Notes: generated by a model not told the origin, from the letters alone. A stretch of DNA of 63,804 bases from an uncultured Desulfobulbaceae bacterium (GCA_945787445.1 CALZHT010000023.1:1-63804); one strand, 5' to 3'; numbered from the stretch's first letter, positions 25,555 to 34,901 are shown. Numbers and translations: made by a program.

Positions 25555-28220
25555 GAGGCGGCAGCTGTTTTCGGGCTTTTCGAGGTGTATTTTCCCAGAG
25601 GATAATGTTGGTTGATAAAATGAATTTCATCCTCACGGCTATGGATGAAGCCATCCAGGGTTGCTTCAAGAAGGTGGTTAAGGATGGTGCGGTAGATGGG
25701 CCCCGGTGGATACCCCATTTCTTTTATCTTTGCACCAGTGGTTTTTGGTTTAATAGTGCGGAGGCTTGTGACATAAAGCGATATTGCTTTTTTGGCCGAC
25801 TTTTTCCTGGTCACTCCCATGAGGAACAGGATGGCCTCAGGACTGAGATCATGCAGGAGCCAATAGATTTCGCTCGGCCGCAGCGGGGTGCGGCGGCGGA
25901 ATTCTTTCTCAATCTTATACACCTGACCCTTTTCCTTCAGCAACTGCTGGATAAAGCGCTCCGGCACTTCAAAGCGGTTGCAGAAAGTAACCATCTCTCT
26001 GAACGGGATTTTGAAGGTAAGGGCATGTAAATATACAAGCCATTGGTTGCAAGGCTCGCTAAGATATAGCAATTTGTGCCAGGCCACGGCCCGGTGGGTT
26101 GCCTCAAGAACCTCTTTCAGTTTTACGTCAAGTTTGAGTTTGGTATTTAAAAACTTTAAGAGGCCGAACTGTTCCATGCGTCTGATGGCGGGCAGTGGAT
26201 TTTCTTCGGAAAGGATCAGTTTGAGTTCCCCGAAAAAACGGCGGCCGGAAAAGCGGTTGAATAGATCCATCTTTACCGCGTTCTTGATGAGTTTCGTGGT
26301 GTGTTTTCCAATATTGAAACCCATTCGTTGTTCAAGGCGAATGGCCCGGAAAATGCGGGTTGGGTCCTCCACAAAGCTTAAGTTATGGAGGATTCGTATT
26401 TGTCTGTCTTTGAGATCATTCTGGCAGTTGAAAAAATCAACCAGGGTGCCGAATTGATCCGGATTCAAGTGTATTGCCATGGCGTTGATGGTAAAATCAC
26501 GGCGGTAGAGGTCCAGTTTTATGGAAGAGAGTTCAACCGTCGGCATGGCCGCAGGATATTCGTAGTATTCAAGCCGTGCGGTGGCAACATCTATTTTAAA
26601 GCCATCCGGTCGTATCACCACTGCTGTGTTGAATTTTTCATGGGTCCTGACCTGGCCGCCCAGGTGTTCGGCAAGTTTTTTTGCATAATCTATTCCATCG
26701 CCTTCAATAACAATATCCAGGTCGAGATTTTCTTCATGCAGAAGCACGTCACGCACAAAGCCGCCAACTGCATAGGCGGTATAGCCGTTTTGTAGGGCAA
26801 CCTCACCGATGCGCTTGAGCAGGATAATCACCTCCTTTGGCAATGTTTCAACAAGTATGTTATTGACATTCCTGTTGCGTTCGGCAGAGGGGTACTCTTC
26901 TTTACTGACCATATGTTTGGGGCGATGGGCCGGATCATTGATGAGCAGATTGAGCAGGTCGGTCCTGGTGATAACACCCTTGATGCCGTCATCATCCACG
27001 ACAGGCAAAAAGCGTTGCCGGTGACCGATAATCAGGTCTTCAATGTCGGCAAGGGTAGCTGTGGACGGCAGGGAGATAAAGTCGGTTGTCATATATTCGG
27101 AAACCGGCAGATCCCCTAAGCCATGGAAAATGGCCTTTTCCACTACCCTCCTTGAGATAATGCCCTGCATATCCCTTTTTTCCTTGAGAACCGGGAGCAC
27201 AGTGATGTTATATCGGGTGAGGATCTGGTTGGCCTCTCTGATGGGAACCTCGGCGTCAACCGATATGACGGGTGAAGACATGAGGTCTTTGGCAATATTT
27301 GAGGGACGCACATGTTTGTGGAGCAGCTTGATGAGTTTTTCTTCCGCCTCGATGAGGGTCATATCCTTAATGGTGGCAGACGCTGCCGATGCATGACCGC
27401 CGCCCCCGAAATCCAGGGCGATCTTCCCGACATTGACCTCAGGGATCCGGCTTCTGGCGATAAGGTAGAGCCTACCGTCCATGCGGGCCAGCGCGAACAG
27501 GGTGTTGAGGTTTTCCATTACCATGAAGCGCCGGACCAGCAGAGCGAATTCATCTACATATTCCTTAAGCGATATTTTGGCGACTACAATATCAATTCCC
27601 TGGATTGAGTATGTTGTCGCTTGCCGGATAAGGTCATGGAGCAAGCCGACCTCATGGGCGGTCAGTTCCTGGGATATGAACTGGCCGACTTTATGGAGAT
27701 CAGCCCCTTGCTGGAGCAGCCAGGACATGGCGGTAAGGTCGTCAGGTGTTGTGGTGTCAAAGGTGAAAGAGCCGGTGTCTTCGTGCAGGGCCATGGCCAT
27801 CAGAGTGGCCTCGTCCGGATTTATCACCATATTCCTTTCCCGGAATATCTCGGTGAAAATGGTGGTGGTTGAACCAACCGGTCTGATTACCTCCAGGTCC
27901 CCCTTGATGTCACCCGGCGCAACAGGATGATGGTCGTAAATGTGGACCTCCAGGCCTGGATTTTTCAGACACTTGGCAAAATTGCCAATCCGTCTTGGTT
28001 GTCTTGTATCGACCAGAATCAACCGTTTTATCTGGTCGAGCGGGATATTTTTCTGACGCTGGAAATCATAGAAGTGAATGGAATCCACAAAGAAGGCCCG
28101 GAGGTTTTTTTCCTGGGACCCTGAAAATGCCAGAACAGCATCCGGGTAAAGCTTTTTTGCCATGACCATGGAGGCCATGCCATCGAAATCTGCATTAAGG
28201 TGGGTGGTGATTACTTCCAT
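25551..28220 (-). CDS. DHH phosphoesterase - CBS pair - tRNA nucleotidyltransferase fusion
   Basis: 889 residues. Residues 1-310: DHH/DHHA1 phosphoesterase with HLNADFDG (7-14) and YDHHPV (95-100) metal motifs and the glycine-rich GGGGHASAAS. About 310-430: two CBS domains (LMSSPVISVDAEVPIREANQ and MTTDFISLPSTATLADIE). About 465-700: class II nucleotidyltransferase head AYAVGGFVRDVLL with catalytic DLDIV, then the RNA-binding neck and body. Such fusions are known in deltaproteobacteria, Aquifex and cyanobacteria, where the transferase part can be a CCA- or A-adding enzyme for tRNA 3' ends. The DHH part may act on oligoribonucleotides and the CBS pair may bind adenine nucleotides. Followed by the M50 gene. 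Confidence 0.92.
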   Translation of the reverse strand: MEVITTHLNADFDGMASMVMAKKLYPDAVLAFSGSQEKNLRAFFVDSIHFYDFQRQKNIPLDQIKRLILVDTRQPRRIGNFAKCLKNPGLEVHIYDHHPVAPGDIKGDLEVIRPVGSTTTIFTEIFRERNMVINPDEATLMAMALHEDTGSFTFDTTTPDDLTAMSWLLQQGADLHKVGQFISQELTAHEVGLLHDLIRQATTYSIQGIDIVVAKISLKEYVDEFALLVRRFMVMENLNTLFALARMDGRLYLIARSRIPEVNVGKIALDFGGGGHASAASATIKDMTLIEAEEKLIKLLHKHVRPSNIAKDLMSSPVISVDAEVPIREANQILTRYNITVLPVLKEKRDMQGIISRRVVEKAIFHGLGDLPVSEYMTTDFISLPSTATLADIEDLIIGHRQRFLPVVDDDGIKGVITRTDLLNLLINDPAHRPKHMVSKEEYPSAERNRNVNNILVETLPKEVIILLKRIGEVALQNGYTAYAVGGFVRDVLLHEENLDLDIVIEGDGIDYAKKLAEHLGGQVRTHEKFNTAVVIRPDGFKIDVATARLEYYEYPAAMPTVELSSIKLDLYRRDFTINAMAIHLNPDQFGTLVDFFNCQNDLKDRQIRILHNLSFVEDPTRIFRAIRLEQRMGFNIGKHTTKLIKNAVKMDLFNRFSGRRFFGELKLILSEENPLPAIRRMEQFGLLKFLNTKLKLDVKLKEVLEATHRAVAWHKLLYLSEPCNQWLVYLHALTFKIPFREMVTFCNRFEVPERFIQQLLKEKGQVYKIEKEFRRRTPLRPSEIYWLLHDLSPEAILFLMGVTRKKSAKKAISLYVTSLRTIKPKTTGAKIKEMGYPPGPIYRTILNHLLEATLDGFIHSREDEIHFINQHYPLGKYTSKSPKTAAAS

Positions 28221-28334
28221 ATTTTATGCCGTCAATATCAGCAAAGGATAGATGTTACACAGTAACCGATTACCAAGAGCTACCTACAAAGTAAACCAAT
28301 CTAATTCGGCAGACAATGTAAACCTTCAGCGGTA

Positions 28335-29255
28335 TTACTTGCCCCTGGGATGAAATTGCTGATGGATGGCCTTGAGTCGGCCGCTGTCCACATGGGTATA
28401 AATCTGGGTGGTAGCTATGTCGGTGTGGCCGAGCATGAGCTGCACCGAGCGCAGGTCCGCACCATGTTCCAGAAGATGGGTGGCAAAAGAATGCCTGAGG
28501 ACATGAGGGCTTATCTTTTTTCTGATGCCGACAGCAAAGACGGTTTCCTGGATAATCTGCCAGAAACGCAAGCGGCTCATAGCTTTGCCGCTGCGGGTCA
28601 CAAAGAGGTAATCGCTGGTTTTTCCCTTAAGCAATTTCGGCCGTCCGTTCCTGATAAACGTTTCAATGTGCTCTTTAGAAACCTCACCAAACGGTACCAG
28701 CCGTTCCTTGCTGCCTTTTCCCAATACCCGTACATGCCCTGCAGTGAGATTCAGGCCGGCAATCGGCAGTTTAACAAGCTCCGATACCCGCAGTCCTGTA
28801 GCGTAGAGCAGATGAAGCATGGCCTGATTGCGGGTTGACAAAGGCGAACCATCTTTGCTCCCGTCAAGGAGCAAGGTTACTTCAGGGATAGTGAGAACTT
28901 TAGGCAGTATCCTCCGTGGTTTCGGCAGGTCCACAATTGCACACGGGTCTTCTTCAATTATTTTTTCTGCCAACATGAATCGGAAAAAGGCGCGCAAGGT
29001 CGAAACTCGCCTGGAATTGCTGCGATTGGAAATGCCCTTTTTGCTGCACTGGCTAAGATAGTCTCTGATATGCTGGGTGGTTATATCTTTGGTTGACTGG
29101 ATTTTTTTACCGGCGAGGAAAAGGAAAAAGGATTCAAGGTCGGAATGGTATGCTTTCAGGGTGTTGGCAGCCAAACGGCGTTCTGCCGCAAGGTAATGAA
29201 GAAAATGATCGAGCAGGGGCAGAAAATCAGGCGTAATGGCTGGACCGGCAGGCAA
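28335..29255 (-). CDS. xerD: Tyrosine recombinase XerD
   Basis: 306 residues. SAM-like N-terminal core-binding domain (FLHYLAAERRLAANTLKAYH) and catalytic domain with R156 (ATGLRVSEL), the GKGSKERLVPF hairpin, H250-x-x-R253 (HVLRHSFATHLL), H276 (LGH) and Y285 (QIYTHV). XerD with XerC resolves chromosome dimers at dif near the terminus. The start is TTG at 29255, supported by GAAGGA six bases upstream. The length and motifs fit the housekeeping enzyme rather than a phage or integron integrase. No dif site was recognised in this window. Confidence 0.92.
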   Translation of the reverse strand: MPAGPAITPDFLPLLDHFLHYLAAERRLAANTLKAYHSDLESFFLFLAGKKIQSTKDITTQHIRDYLSQCSKKGISNRSNSRRVSTLRAFFRFMLAEKIIEEDPCAIVDLPKPRRILPKVLTIPEVTLLLDGSKDGSPLSTRNQAMLHLLYATGLRVSELVKLPIAGLNLTAGHVRVLGKGSKERLVPFGEVSKEHIETFIRNGRPKLLKGKTSDYLFVTRSGKAMSRLRFWQIIQETVFAVGIRKKISPHVLRHSFATHLLEHGADLRSVQLMLGHTDIATTQIYTHVDSGRLKAIHQQFHPRGK

Positions 29256-29374
29256 TTTTTTTCCTTCGGTATTTACGCAGCGAGCGAATTTCCTTCAGTA
29301 TATCGGGGAAAAAGAGAACCTTTTATTTAAAAGGGGCTGCAGGGAGTTTCAAATCTGTTTGCCGTATCTATAAT

Positions 29375-29414
29375 AAAAAAAGCCTTTTCCCGTTTACGAA
29401 AAAGGGAAAAGGCT
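29375..29414 (-). terminator. Strong terminator after rpsU
   Basis: Stem AGCCTTTTCCC / GGGAAAAGGCT followed on the minus strand by seven T residues. Confidence 0.9.
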
Positions 29415-29438
29415 TGTAGTAACGGGGCATGCAAAGAA

Positions 29439-29636
29439 TTAGCCTTCCCTTTCCATGCGCATCTGTAATTTGCGAATCTTTCTTTTTGCTTCAGCCTGTT
29501 TGCGGCGGCGTTTGGCGCTTGGTTTTTCATAGTATTCCCGGCGTTTTAATTCCTTTTTGATGCCGTCGAGCTGGAGTTTCTTTTTAAGTAACCTTAAGGC
29601 CTGTTCAATGTCTCCTTTTACTTCAACTTCAATCAT
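29439..29636 (-). CDS. rpsU: 30S ribosomal protein S21
   Basis: 65 residues, the usual size. MIEVEVKGDIEQALRLLKKK is the normal start, followed by KRREYYEKPSAKRRRK and a highly basic tail. S21 binds the 30S platform near the Shine-Dalgarno helix. TTGGAG is the ribosome site ahead of the ATG. The gene is monocistronic, bounded by a strong terminator. Upstream is an AT-rich leader of about 200 bases before glcD. Confidence 0.96.
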   Translation of the reverse strand: MIEVEVKGDIEQALRLLKKKLQLDGIKKELKRREYYEKPSAKRRRKQAEAKRKIRKLQMRMEREG

Positions 29637-29838
29637 GGTTGCTCCAATATAATGTTTAGCGAGAAACTCTTTAACAATATGTTACAAAATATAATTACAT
29701 AAAATAAATAAATATTATACCCATGGCCATGGTATCCGCTATCCGCACTGGCCATTCCAAAAGCGGAATTGCAAAACCAAGCAATTGATAATTTTCTTGC
29801 GGGCAAACTATCTTTATAAGGGAAAAATAGTGATTTTG

Positions 29839-31251
29839 TCAATTGTTTTTTCCGCTGGATTGTTCAGGAAATATTTTTCCCGGATTCAAAATGTTTTTCG
29901 GATCAAAGAGTTTTTTCAGGTTCCGCATTACAGAGAGTGCTGTCTCATCCAGTTCAAGAGGAAGATAATCCGCCTTGGTTATGCCGACCCCATGCTCGCC
30001 CGACAACGTGCCGGAAAGGCGAAGAACCTCTGCAAACAATCTTTTTTTGGCAATATCTGCGTTTTCTTTTTCCAGAGAATTTTCCCGGTCCAGCATGATG
30101 TTCACGTGGATGTTGCCATCGCCGGCATGGCCAAAGGTAAAGATGGTTATTCCCAGTTCTACGGACAATAGCTCGGTAAAGGCAACCAGATCAGGGATTT
30201 TGGTGCGGGGAACCACCACATCCTCGTTTATTTTATGAGGTTTGAGCTCAAAGGACGCCGGTGAAATGGAGCGCCGGGCTGACCAGAGAGCTTCCGCTTC
30301 TTTTTCGTTTGTGGCCCTCTGCACGCCGATAAGCCCTGGTTCAGCCTGGAGAAACTTCATGAGCCTGTCACTCTGCAGGGCAACGGTCTGTGCATCGCCA
30401 TCCACCTCTATCAGCAAAAGTGCTTTCGTGCCGGTAGGGAGAGGGTTTGGCAAAAATGTGGATACAATGTGCAAGGCGGTTTTGTCCATGAACTCGAGGG
30501 TGCAGGGTTGATGCGAGGAGAGGATTCTTGCGACAAGAGATGTTGCCTGTTGCATACTTGCCGTTGAGACCTGAAACGTTGCGCGGCAAGCCGGATGGGG
30601 CAGCAGCTTGAGGATAATTTTGGTTAGTATACCCAGGGTGCCTTCCGAGCCCACGAAAAGGCGGGTCAGATCGTAGCCAACCACGCCTTTTGCTGTTTTT
30701 ACTCCTGTATTGAGAATTCTGCCGTCAGGAAGGACCACCTCGAGCCCCAGGGTATAATCACGCGTAACCCCGTATTTGACCGCACTGGCACCTCCGGCGC
30801 ATTCGGCGACATTGCCGCCAATAGTGCAAAATTTAAAGCTTGAAGGATCAGGGGGATAAAAAAGACCTGATTTTTTTGCCTCTTCCTTCAGATGTCCTGT
30901 TATGACGCCGGGTTCCACAACAGCGACCTGGTTATATTTATCAATTTCCAGAATCCGGTTAAGCCGGGTGAGTACCATGACCAGTCCACCTTTGACCGGT
31001 AAAGCGCCGCCGGTCATGCCGGTGCCGGCTCCCCTGGGAACCACGACAATAGAAGATGCGTCTGCAAGCTGCAATATGGAGCTGATTTCCTGAGAGGAGC
31101 CTGGAAAGATGACAGCATCCGGGATGTATTCCTGGGCAGTGGAGTCATATGAATAGCAGAGCAGGTCCTCCCGGGCAGTGGTCAGATTTTGTGGGCCGAC
31201 AATGACAGCAAGTTTTTTTAGGATGTCCGAGGGTACCTGATTATCGGTCAT
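29839..31251 (-). CDS. glcD: FAD-linked oxidase of the GlcD/D-lactate dehydrogenase family
   Basis: 470 residues. FAD-binding PCMH domain with VPRGAGTGMTGGALPVKGGL and the pattern GGNVAECAGGASAVKYGVTRD, then the C-terminal FAD-oxidase domain with GHAGDGNIHVN and GTLSGEHGVGITKADYL. These enzymes oxidise glycolate, D-lactate or other 2-hydroxy acids and pass electrons through a partner Fe-S subunit to the quinone pool. No GlcE/GlcF-like partner is adjacent in this window, so the substrate is open; D-lactate is as likely as glycolate. Start ATG at 31251 has no strong ribosome site. Confidence 0.88.
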   Translation of the reverse strand: MTDNQVPSDILKKLAVIVGPQNLTTAREDLLCYSYDSTAQEYIPDAVIFPGSSQEISSILQLADASSIVVVPRGAGTGMTGGALPVKGGLVMVLTRLNRILEIDKYNQVAVVEPGVITGHLKEEAKKSGLFYPPDPSSFKFCTIGGNVAECAGGASAVKYGVTRDYTLGLEVVLPDGRILNTGVKTAKGVVGYDLTRLFVGSEGTLGILTKIILKLLPHPACRATFQVSTASMQQATSLVARILSSHQPCTLEFMDKTALHIVSTFLPNPLPTGTKALLLIEVDGDAQTVALQSDRLMKFLQAEPGLIGVQRATNEKEAEALWSARRSISPASFELKPHKINEDVVVPRTKIPDLVAFTELLSVELGITIFTFGHAGDGNIHVNIMLDRENSLEKENADIAKKRLFAEVLRLSGTLSGEHGVGITKADYLPLELDETALSVMRNLKKLFDPKNILNPGKIFPEQSSGKNN

Positions 31252-31468
31252 AATTGGAGTGGAATAGAGTATGTAGTATTATTCGAAGTATTGGCTGTAG
31301 TGTTTCAAATATCAATGAGCCATTGCGAATTTTCAAAAAAATCGTTACGTTTCGGCCGGTTTCAATTATAAACGCCTTGCAGGAAGACTGCAATACGCTA
31401 TGGTTGTCAAAGATAGTTCAACCTACTCTATTAGAAATTATTAACATATATTTTTTATAGTGAAGCAA

Positions 31469-32404
31469 ATGGCTGAAAAGAAGTTATGTGTCGCCCTCCT
31501 TGCCGGCGGCAAATCCGGTGAGCGAGAAGTTTCTTTAAAAGGTGCTGAAGAAGTTGGCAGGGCCTTGGATTCTCAACAATATTCTGTAAGGAGCTATGAT
31601 CCTGCCACGGATATGGCGCGATTGGCAGCCGAGGCAGGAGAAATAGATGTGGCCTTTGTGCTCTTGCACGGGAAATATGGAGAGGATGGCACCGTGCAGG
31701 GATTCCTCGATCTGCTGGGCATACCATACCAGGGCGCCGGCGTCCTGGGCAGCGCCGTGGCTATGGATAAAGATATTGCTAAAATTCTTTACAGAAATGC
31801 CGGACTCCGCGTGCCTGATTGGGTCATGGCTATTCCTGACGATGCGACCCGACCTGACCGGATACTGGAAATTCTTGAACTTCCATTGGTGATAAAGCCA
31901 GTACGGCAGGGATCGAGTCTTGGCATGTCCATCGCCCACACTCCCGATGAATTGGCCAAGGGAGTTGGTCTGGCTTTTTCCCATGACACCGAGGTCATGG
32001 TTGAGCAATATGTCGCTGGCAGGGAAATAACCGGAGGGGTTTTGGGTAATGACAATTTAACGGCACTGCCACTAGTTGAAATTATTCCCGGGGATTCGTA
32101 TACATTTTTTGACTATGAAGCGAAGTACAAACCTGGGGCGACAAAGGAAATTTGCCCGGCAGATCTTGATACAAACCTTGCCAGCAGGGCCCAGCAAGCG
32201 GCTATCAAAGCCCATAAGGCTTTGAAGCTCAGAGGATACAGCCGCACCGACATGATTGTTTGTGGAGATGATATTTTTATTTTGGAAACAAACACCATTC
32301 CGGGGATGACCCCCACAAGCCTGTTGCCCCAAGCTGCCGAAGCCTATGGCTTTTCATTTTCATCCCTGCTTGACAGACTGATTGCGCTTGCCATGGAAAA
32401 ATAG
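31469..32404 (+). CDS. ddl: D-alanine-D-alanine ligase
   Basis: About 311 residues. ATP-grasp ligase making the D-Ala-D-Ala dipeptide for peptidoglycan. LLAGGKSGEREVSLKGAEEV is the N-terminal loop, VFVLLHGKYGEDGTVQG-type text (FVLLHGKYGEDGTVQGFLDL) follows, then VKPVRQGSSLGMS in the ATP-grasp region, and VCGDDIFILETNTIPGMTPT with the metal-binding E and N. ATG at 31469 gives MAEKKLCVALLAGG; an in-frame GTG at 31460 would add three residues. Neither has a clear ribosome site. Upstream AT-rich leader about 215 bases. Confidence 0.95.
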   Translation: MAEKKLCVALLAGGKSGEREVSLKGAEEVGRALDSQQYSVRSYDPATDMARLAAEAGEIDVAFVLLHGKYGEDGTVQGFLDLLGIPYQGAGVLGSAVAMDKDIAKILYRNAGLRVPDWVMAIPDDATRPDRILEILELPLVIKPVRQGSSLGMSIAHTPDELAKGVGLAFSHDTEVMVEQYVAGREITGGVLGNDNLTALPLVEIIPGDSYTFFDYEAKYKPGATKEICPADLDTNLASRAQQAAIKAHKALKLRGYSRTDMIVCGDDIFILETNTIPGMTPTSLLPQAAEAYGFSFSSLLDRLIALAMEK

Positions 32405-32457
32405 AAGATGTGAGACCATCTTGAAAACCTGATTTACGAGTTTAGGATACATACGGT

Positions 32458-33153
32458 CTACAGTTGTATAGGCAGGCTACGGATGATTTTTATTGTATGC
32501 GGCTGGACATCAGCCTGGTAAACAAGGATTTTCACCCCCTGACCGTGCACTTGCGCCAGGGTTTCGCCATAGAGCGGATCTATGTGGCGTGCCGGAGCAA
32601 AACAGTGAGCATCCATGCGCTGCACGCAAAAAAATATCACCGCTTCATGTCCTGCCTGTTTAAGGGCCAGTAGTTCCAACAGGTGCTTTTTCCCTCTTGC
32701 CGTCACAGCATCCGGAAACATGGCCATGCCGTTTTCAGCAAGCGTACAGTTCTTTACTTCAATATATATGGAGGCGGTGTTCTTGACAAGCATGAGATCA
32801 AGCCTGCTTTTTGCAGACACTTTCACTTCAGTGCGGATTGCGTCAACCTTGCCTATCTCTTTGATTCTCTCTTTTTCTATGGCTTCTTTGACCAGTATGT
32901 TGGTGAGGGTTGTGTTTACCCCGACCCAGACCTTGCCGACTTTGATCATTTCCAAGGTGTGCAGGTATTTTCTGGACGGGTTGTCCGAGGCGGAGAGCAT
33001 TACCGGAAGACCAGGTCCATTGCAGCCGCGCATGCTCCCGGAGTTGGGACAATGGACAGTAATGGTCTTACCGTCCGGCAGCTCAACGTCAGCCAGAAAA
33101 CGTTTATAGCGCCGGATGAGGATTGCCGCTTGCAATGACTGCTTGAATTTCAT
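32458..33153 (-). CDS. sfsA: SfsA family protein (sugar fermentation stimulation)
   Basis: 231 residues from the ATG at 33153, giving MKFKQSLQAAILIRRYKRFL, the normal SfsA start; an open frame extends 37 codons upstream but without family similarity. Core motifs: TVHCPNSGSMRGC, KVSAKSRLDLML, IYIEVKNCTLAENG-x-AMFPDAVTARGKKHL, IFFCVQR. SfsA has a nuclease-like fold with the R-D ... E-V-K motif; its biological role is unclear although it was described as a DNA-binding protein in enterobacteria. It stands alone, convergent with ddl. Confidence 0.93.
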   Translation of the reverse strand: MKFKQSLQAAILIRRYKRFLADVELPDGKTITVHCPNSGSMRGCNGPGLPVMLSASDNPSRKYLHTLEMIKVGKVWVGVNTTLTNILVKEAIEKERIKEIGKVDAIRTEVKVSAKSRLDLMLVKNTASIYIEVKNCTLAENGMAMFPDAVTARGKKHLLELLALKQAGHEAVIFFCVQRMDAHCFAPARHIDPLYGETLAQVHGQGVKILVYQADVQPHTIKIIRSLPIQL

Positions 33154-33263
33154 GAATTTTTTCGATATACCGGTTAGGTGACATGATACAATATCAGAAC
33201 TCTTGGCCCCATGACGTAATATTGAGGAGATAGAGGGACCCTTTAGGAAATTGCTAGATACCA

Positions 33264-33373
33264 AGTTAAGTGCCTAAAGTGCACTAAAGTTCGAAGTGCC
33301 TATAGGTAAAGGATATCTGATAAAATAAGGACATTAACTTTAGGCACTTAAGGCACTTCGAACTTTAGGCACT
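33264..33373. repeat. Palindromic element built from AAGTGCCTAAAGTT units
   Basis: Left arm GTTAAGTGCCTAAAGTGCAC plus TAAAGTTCGAAGTGCC pairs with the right arm GGCACTTCGAACTTTAGGCA and TAACTTTAGGCACTTAAGGC. About 110 bases, non-coding, AT-rich centre. Occupies most of the gap between sfsA and the fhlB-like gene. Confidence 0.75.
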
Positions 33374-33459
33374 CTTACGGGCATTATCATTGTCAATGCT
33401 GTATCATTGTAAAATCCTCGAATTCAGGAAATTTGAATTTACATACCAATGAAAGAAAT

Positions 33460-33750
33460 ATGACTGATAAAAAGGATTCCGACAAGAAAAGATCCAAAAA
33501 ACAGGCAGTCGCCTTGCGGTATGATCAGGAGATAGAAGCCGCGCCGACTATTGTGGGCAAAGGAGGCGGGGTGATTGCCGAACGAATCATGGAGCTTGCA
33601 AAGGAGCATGGCATCCCCATACATGAGGATGGAGACCTGGTGGAGATCCTTTCCCGTCTCGACCTTCAAGAGGAGATCCCTCCATCAACCTATCTTGTTG
33701 TCGCAGAAATTCTTGCCTTCGTATACCGCACCAACGAAAAGTTCAAATAG
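33460..33750 (+). CDS. Stand-alone FlhB C-terminal-domain protein (FhlB-like)
   Basis: 96 residues. After a Lys-rich start the protein reads AVALRYDQEIEAAPTIVGKG, AERIMELAKEHGIPIHEDGD and IPPSTYLVVAEILAFVY, which is the cytoplasmic domain of the flagellar export switch FlhB. The autocleavage NPTH motif and the membrane part are absent. Such FhlB proteins can replace the released C-terminal half of FlhB during hook-to-filament substrate switching. ATG at 33460 is the first in-frame methionine; the ribosome site is weak. It precedes the flagellar rod operon but is separated from it by 379 bases and a sigma-54 promoter. Confidence 0.88.
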   Translation: MTDKKDSDKKRSKKQAVALRYDQEIEAAPTIVGKGGGVIAERIMELAKEHGIPIHEDGDLVEILSRLDLQEEIPPSTYLVVAEILAFVYRTNEKFK

Positions 33751-34078
33751 TAATATCTCTTTTTGACCACGATCAGCGAGCCTATATGTCCAAGGGAGCA
33801 TAAGTGCTTTTCTTGCCATTGCGGGAAGCTTCAATGATGGGAAAAAAATGCCCACTTGGAATCCTTCCTGGATTTGTATACAACCCGGGTGGATAGGCCG
33901 CCGACCAATATCATAATAAAACAAACTGTAAAAGGCGCCAATAGTCCACTCCAACGCGCGGCAAAATGACGATCTATACCGCGAGTTTCCCATTCCAGTC
34001 ATTTCCTTGTGAATTATTAAAAAATTATCGGGCAAGAAAAATATTTCAAGAAATAGCCATTTGGGGGCTGGTCTGTGG
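33751..34078. other. Gap upstream of flgF
   Basis: No gene or RNA recognised. The right end leads into the sigma-54 promoter at 34079. A minus-strand reading with the words VGIFFPSL here and VGIFFPPV at 37225-37260 is shared between the leaders of both sigma-54 flagellar promoters, but the similarity is too short to call a gene. Confidence 0.4.
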
Positions 34079-34095
34079 TGGCACATAAATTGCTT
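34079..34095 (+). promoter_or_regulatory. Sigma-54 promoter of flgFGAH
   Basis: TGGCAC-ATAAA-TTGCTT, a perfect -24/-12 match with GG and GC 12 bases apart; predicted start about 25 bases before the flgF ATG. Confidence 0.9.
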
Positions 34096-34129
34096 TTAAA
34101 TCTGAAACAAGTTTTTGAAGAGGAGCTGT

Positions 34130-34858
34130 ATGAATATATTGAACAAACTTGGCATGATCGAAAGTGTTGAAACGCTGCTTGCCCAGGAACGCCGCATGAC
34201 GCAGCTGACCAACAACCTGGCTAATGCTGATACTGCAGGGTACAAGAAGGAGAAGGTCACCTTCTGGGAAATGGTGTATGCCAGCAGTCATGGGCCGCGG
34301 GTCGGCAAAGCTTTGCACCCTTTGGTTAATCATGATCAGGGGCCTGCCAAGGTGACTGGAAATCCCCTTGATCTGGCCATCAACGGCGATGGTTTTTTCA
34401 GGATCCAGACGCCTGAGGGCATTCGCTATACACGGGATGGAAATTTTCACCTCAATGATCAAGGGCAGATGACCACTACAAACGGCGACCTTCTCATGGG
34501 CCAGGGTGGCACCATCACCATTGCAGGGGATGAGGTCGACATTTCCAAAGAGGGCCGGATTTTTGTGGATGGCCAGCAGGTTGATCAGGTGGCAATTGTT
34601 ACCTTTGAATCCTTTGAAAGCCTGGAAAAAATAGGACAAAATCTATTCCAGGCCAATGGGGAGGACGGGCAGGAAATAGAAGCCGAGGACTATGAAATCA
34701 AACAGGGTTTTGTCGAAGCTTCCAATGTGAACACAATGAGCGAAATGACAGAAATGATTGATTTGTTGAGGAATTATGAAGCGCAACAAAAAGTCATTCA
34801 GACCATTGATGACATGGATGATCAGGCGATCAGAAGAGTCGGAAATTTGACACGGTAA
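34130..34858 (+). CDS. flgF: Flagellar basal-body rod protein FlgF
   Basis: 242 residues from ATG at 34130 with GAAGAGGAG just upstream. N-terminal rod signature RMTQLTNNLANADTAGYKKE, central NPLDLAINGDGFFRIQTPEG and RYTRDGNFHLNDQGQ, C-terminal EASNVNTMSEMTEMIDLLRN-YEAQQKVIQ. FlgF is a proximal rod component of about 250 residues; the protein is shorter than FlgG next door and has the FlgF-type body, which separates the two. First gene after a sigma-54 promoter, so it belongs to the middle class of the flagellar hierarchy. Followed by flgG after 43 bases. Confidence 0.93.
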   Translation: MNILNKLGMIESVETLLAQERRMTQLTNNLANADTAGYKKEKVTFWEMVYASSHGPRVGKALHPLVNHDQGPAKVTGNPLDLAINGDGFFRIQTPEGIRYTRDGNFHLNDQGQMTTTNGDLLMGQGGTITIAGDEVDISKEGRIFVDGQQVDQVAIVTFESFESLEKIGQNLFQANGEDGQEIEAEDYEIKQGFVEASNVNTMSEMTEMIDLLRNYEAQQKVIQTIDDMDDQAIRRVGNLTR

Positions 34859-34901
34859 CTGCATTTATTGACAGATGTAAACATTAAAAAAGGAAATCAC
34901 T

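Noticed and set aside
33685-34086. Minus-strand frame upstream of flgF
   Set aside because: It overlaps the fhlB-like gene end and the sigma-54 promoter, with no family-like sequence.
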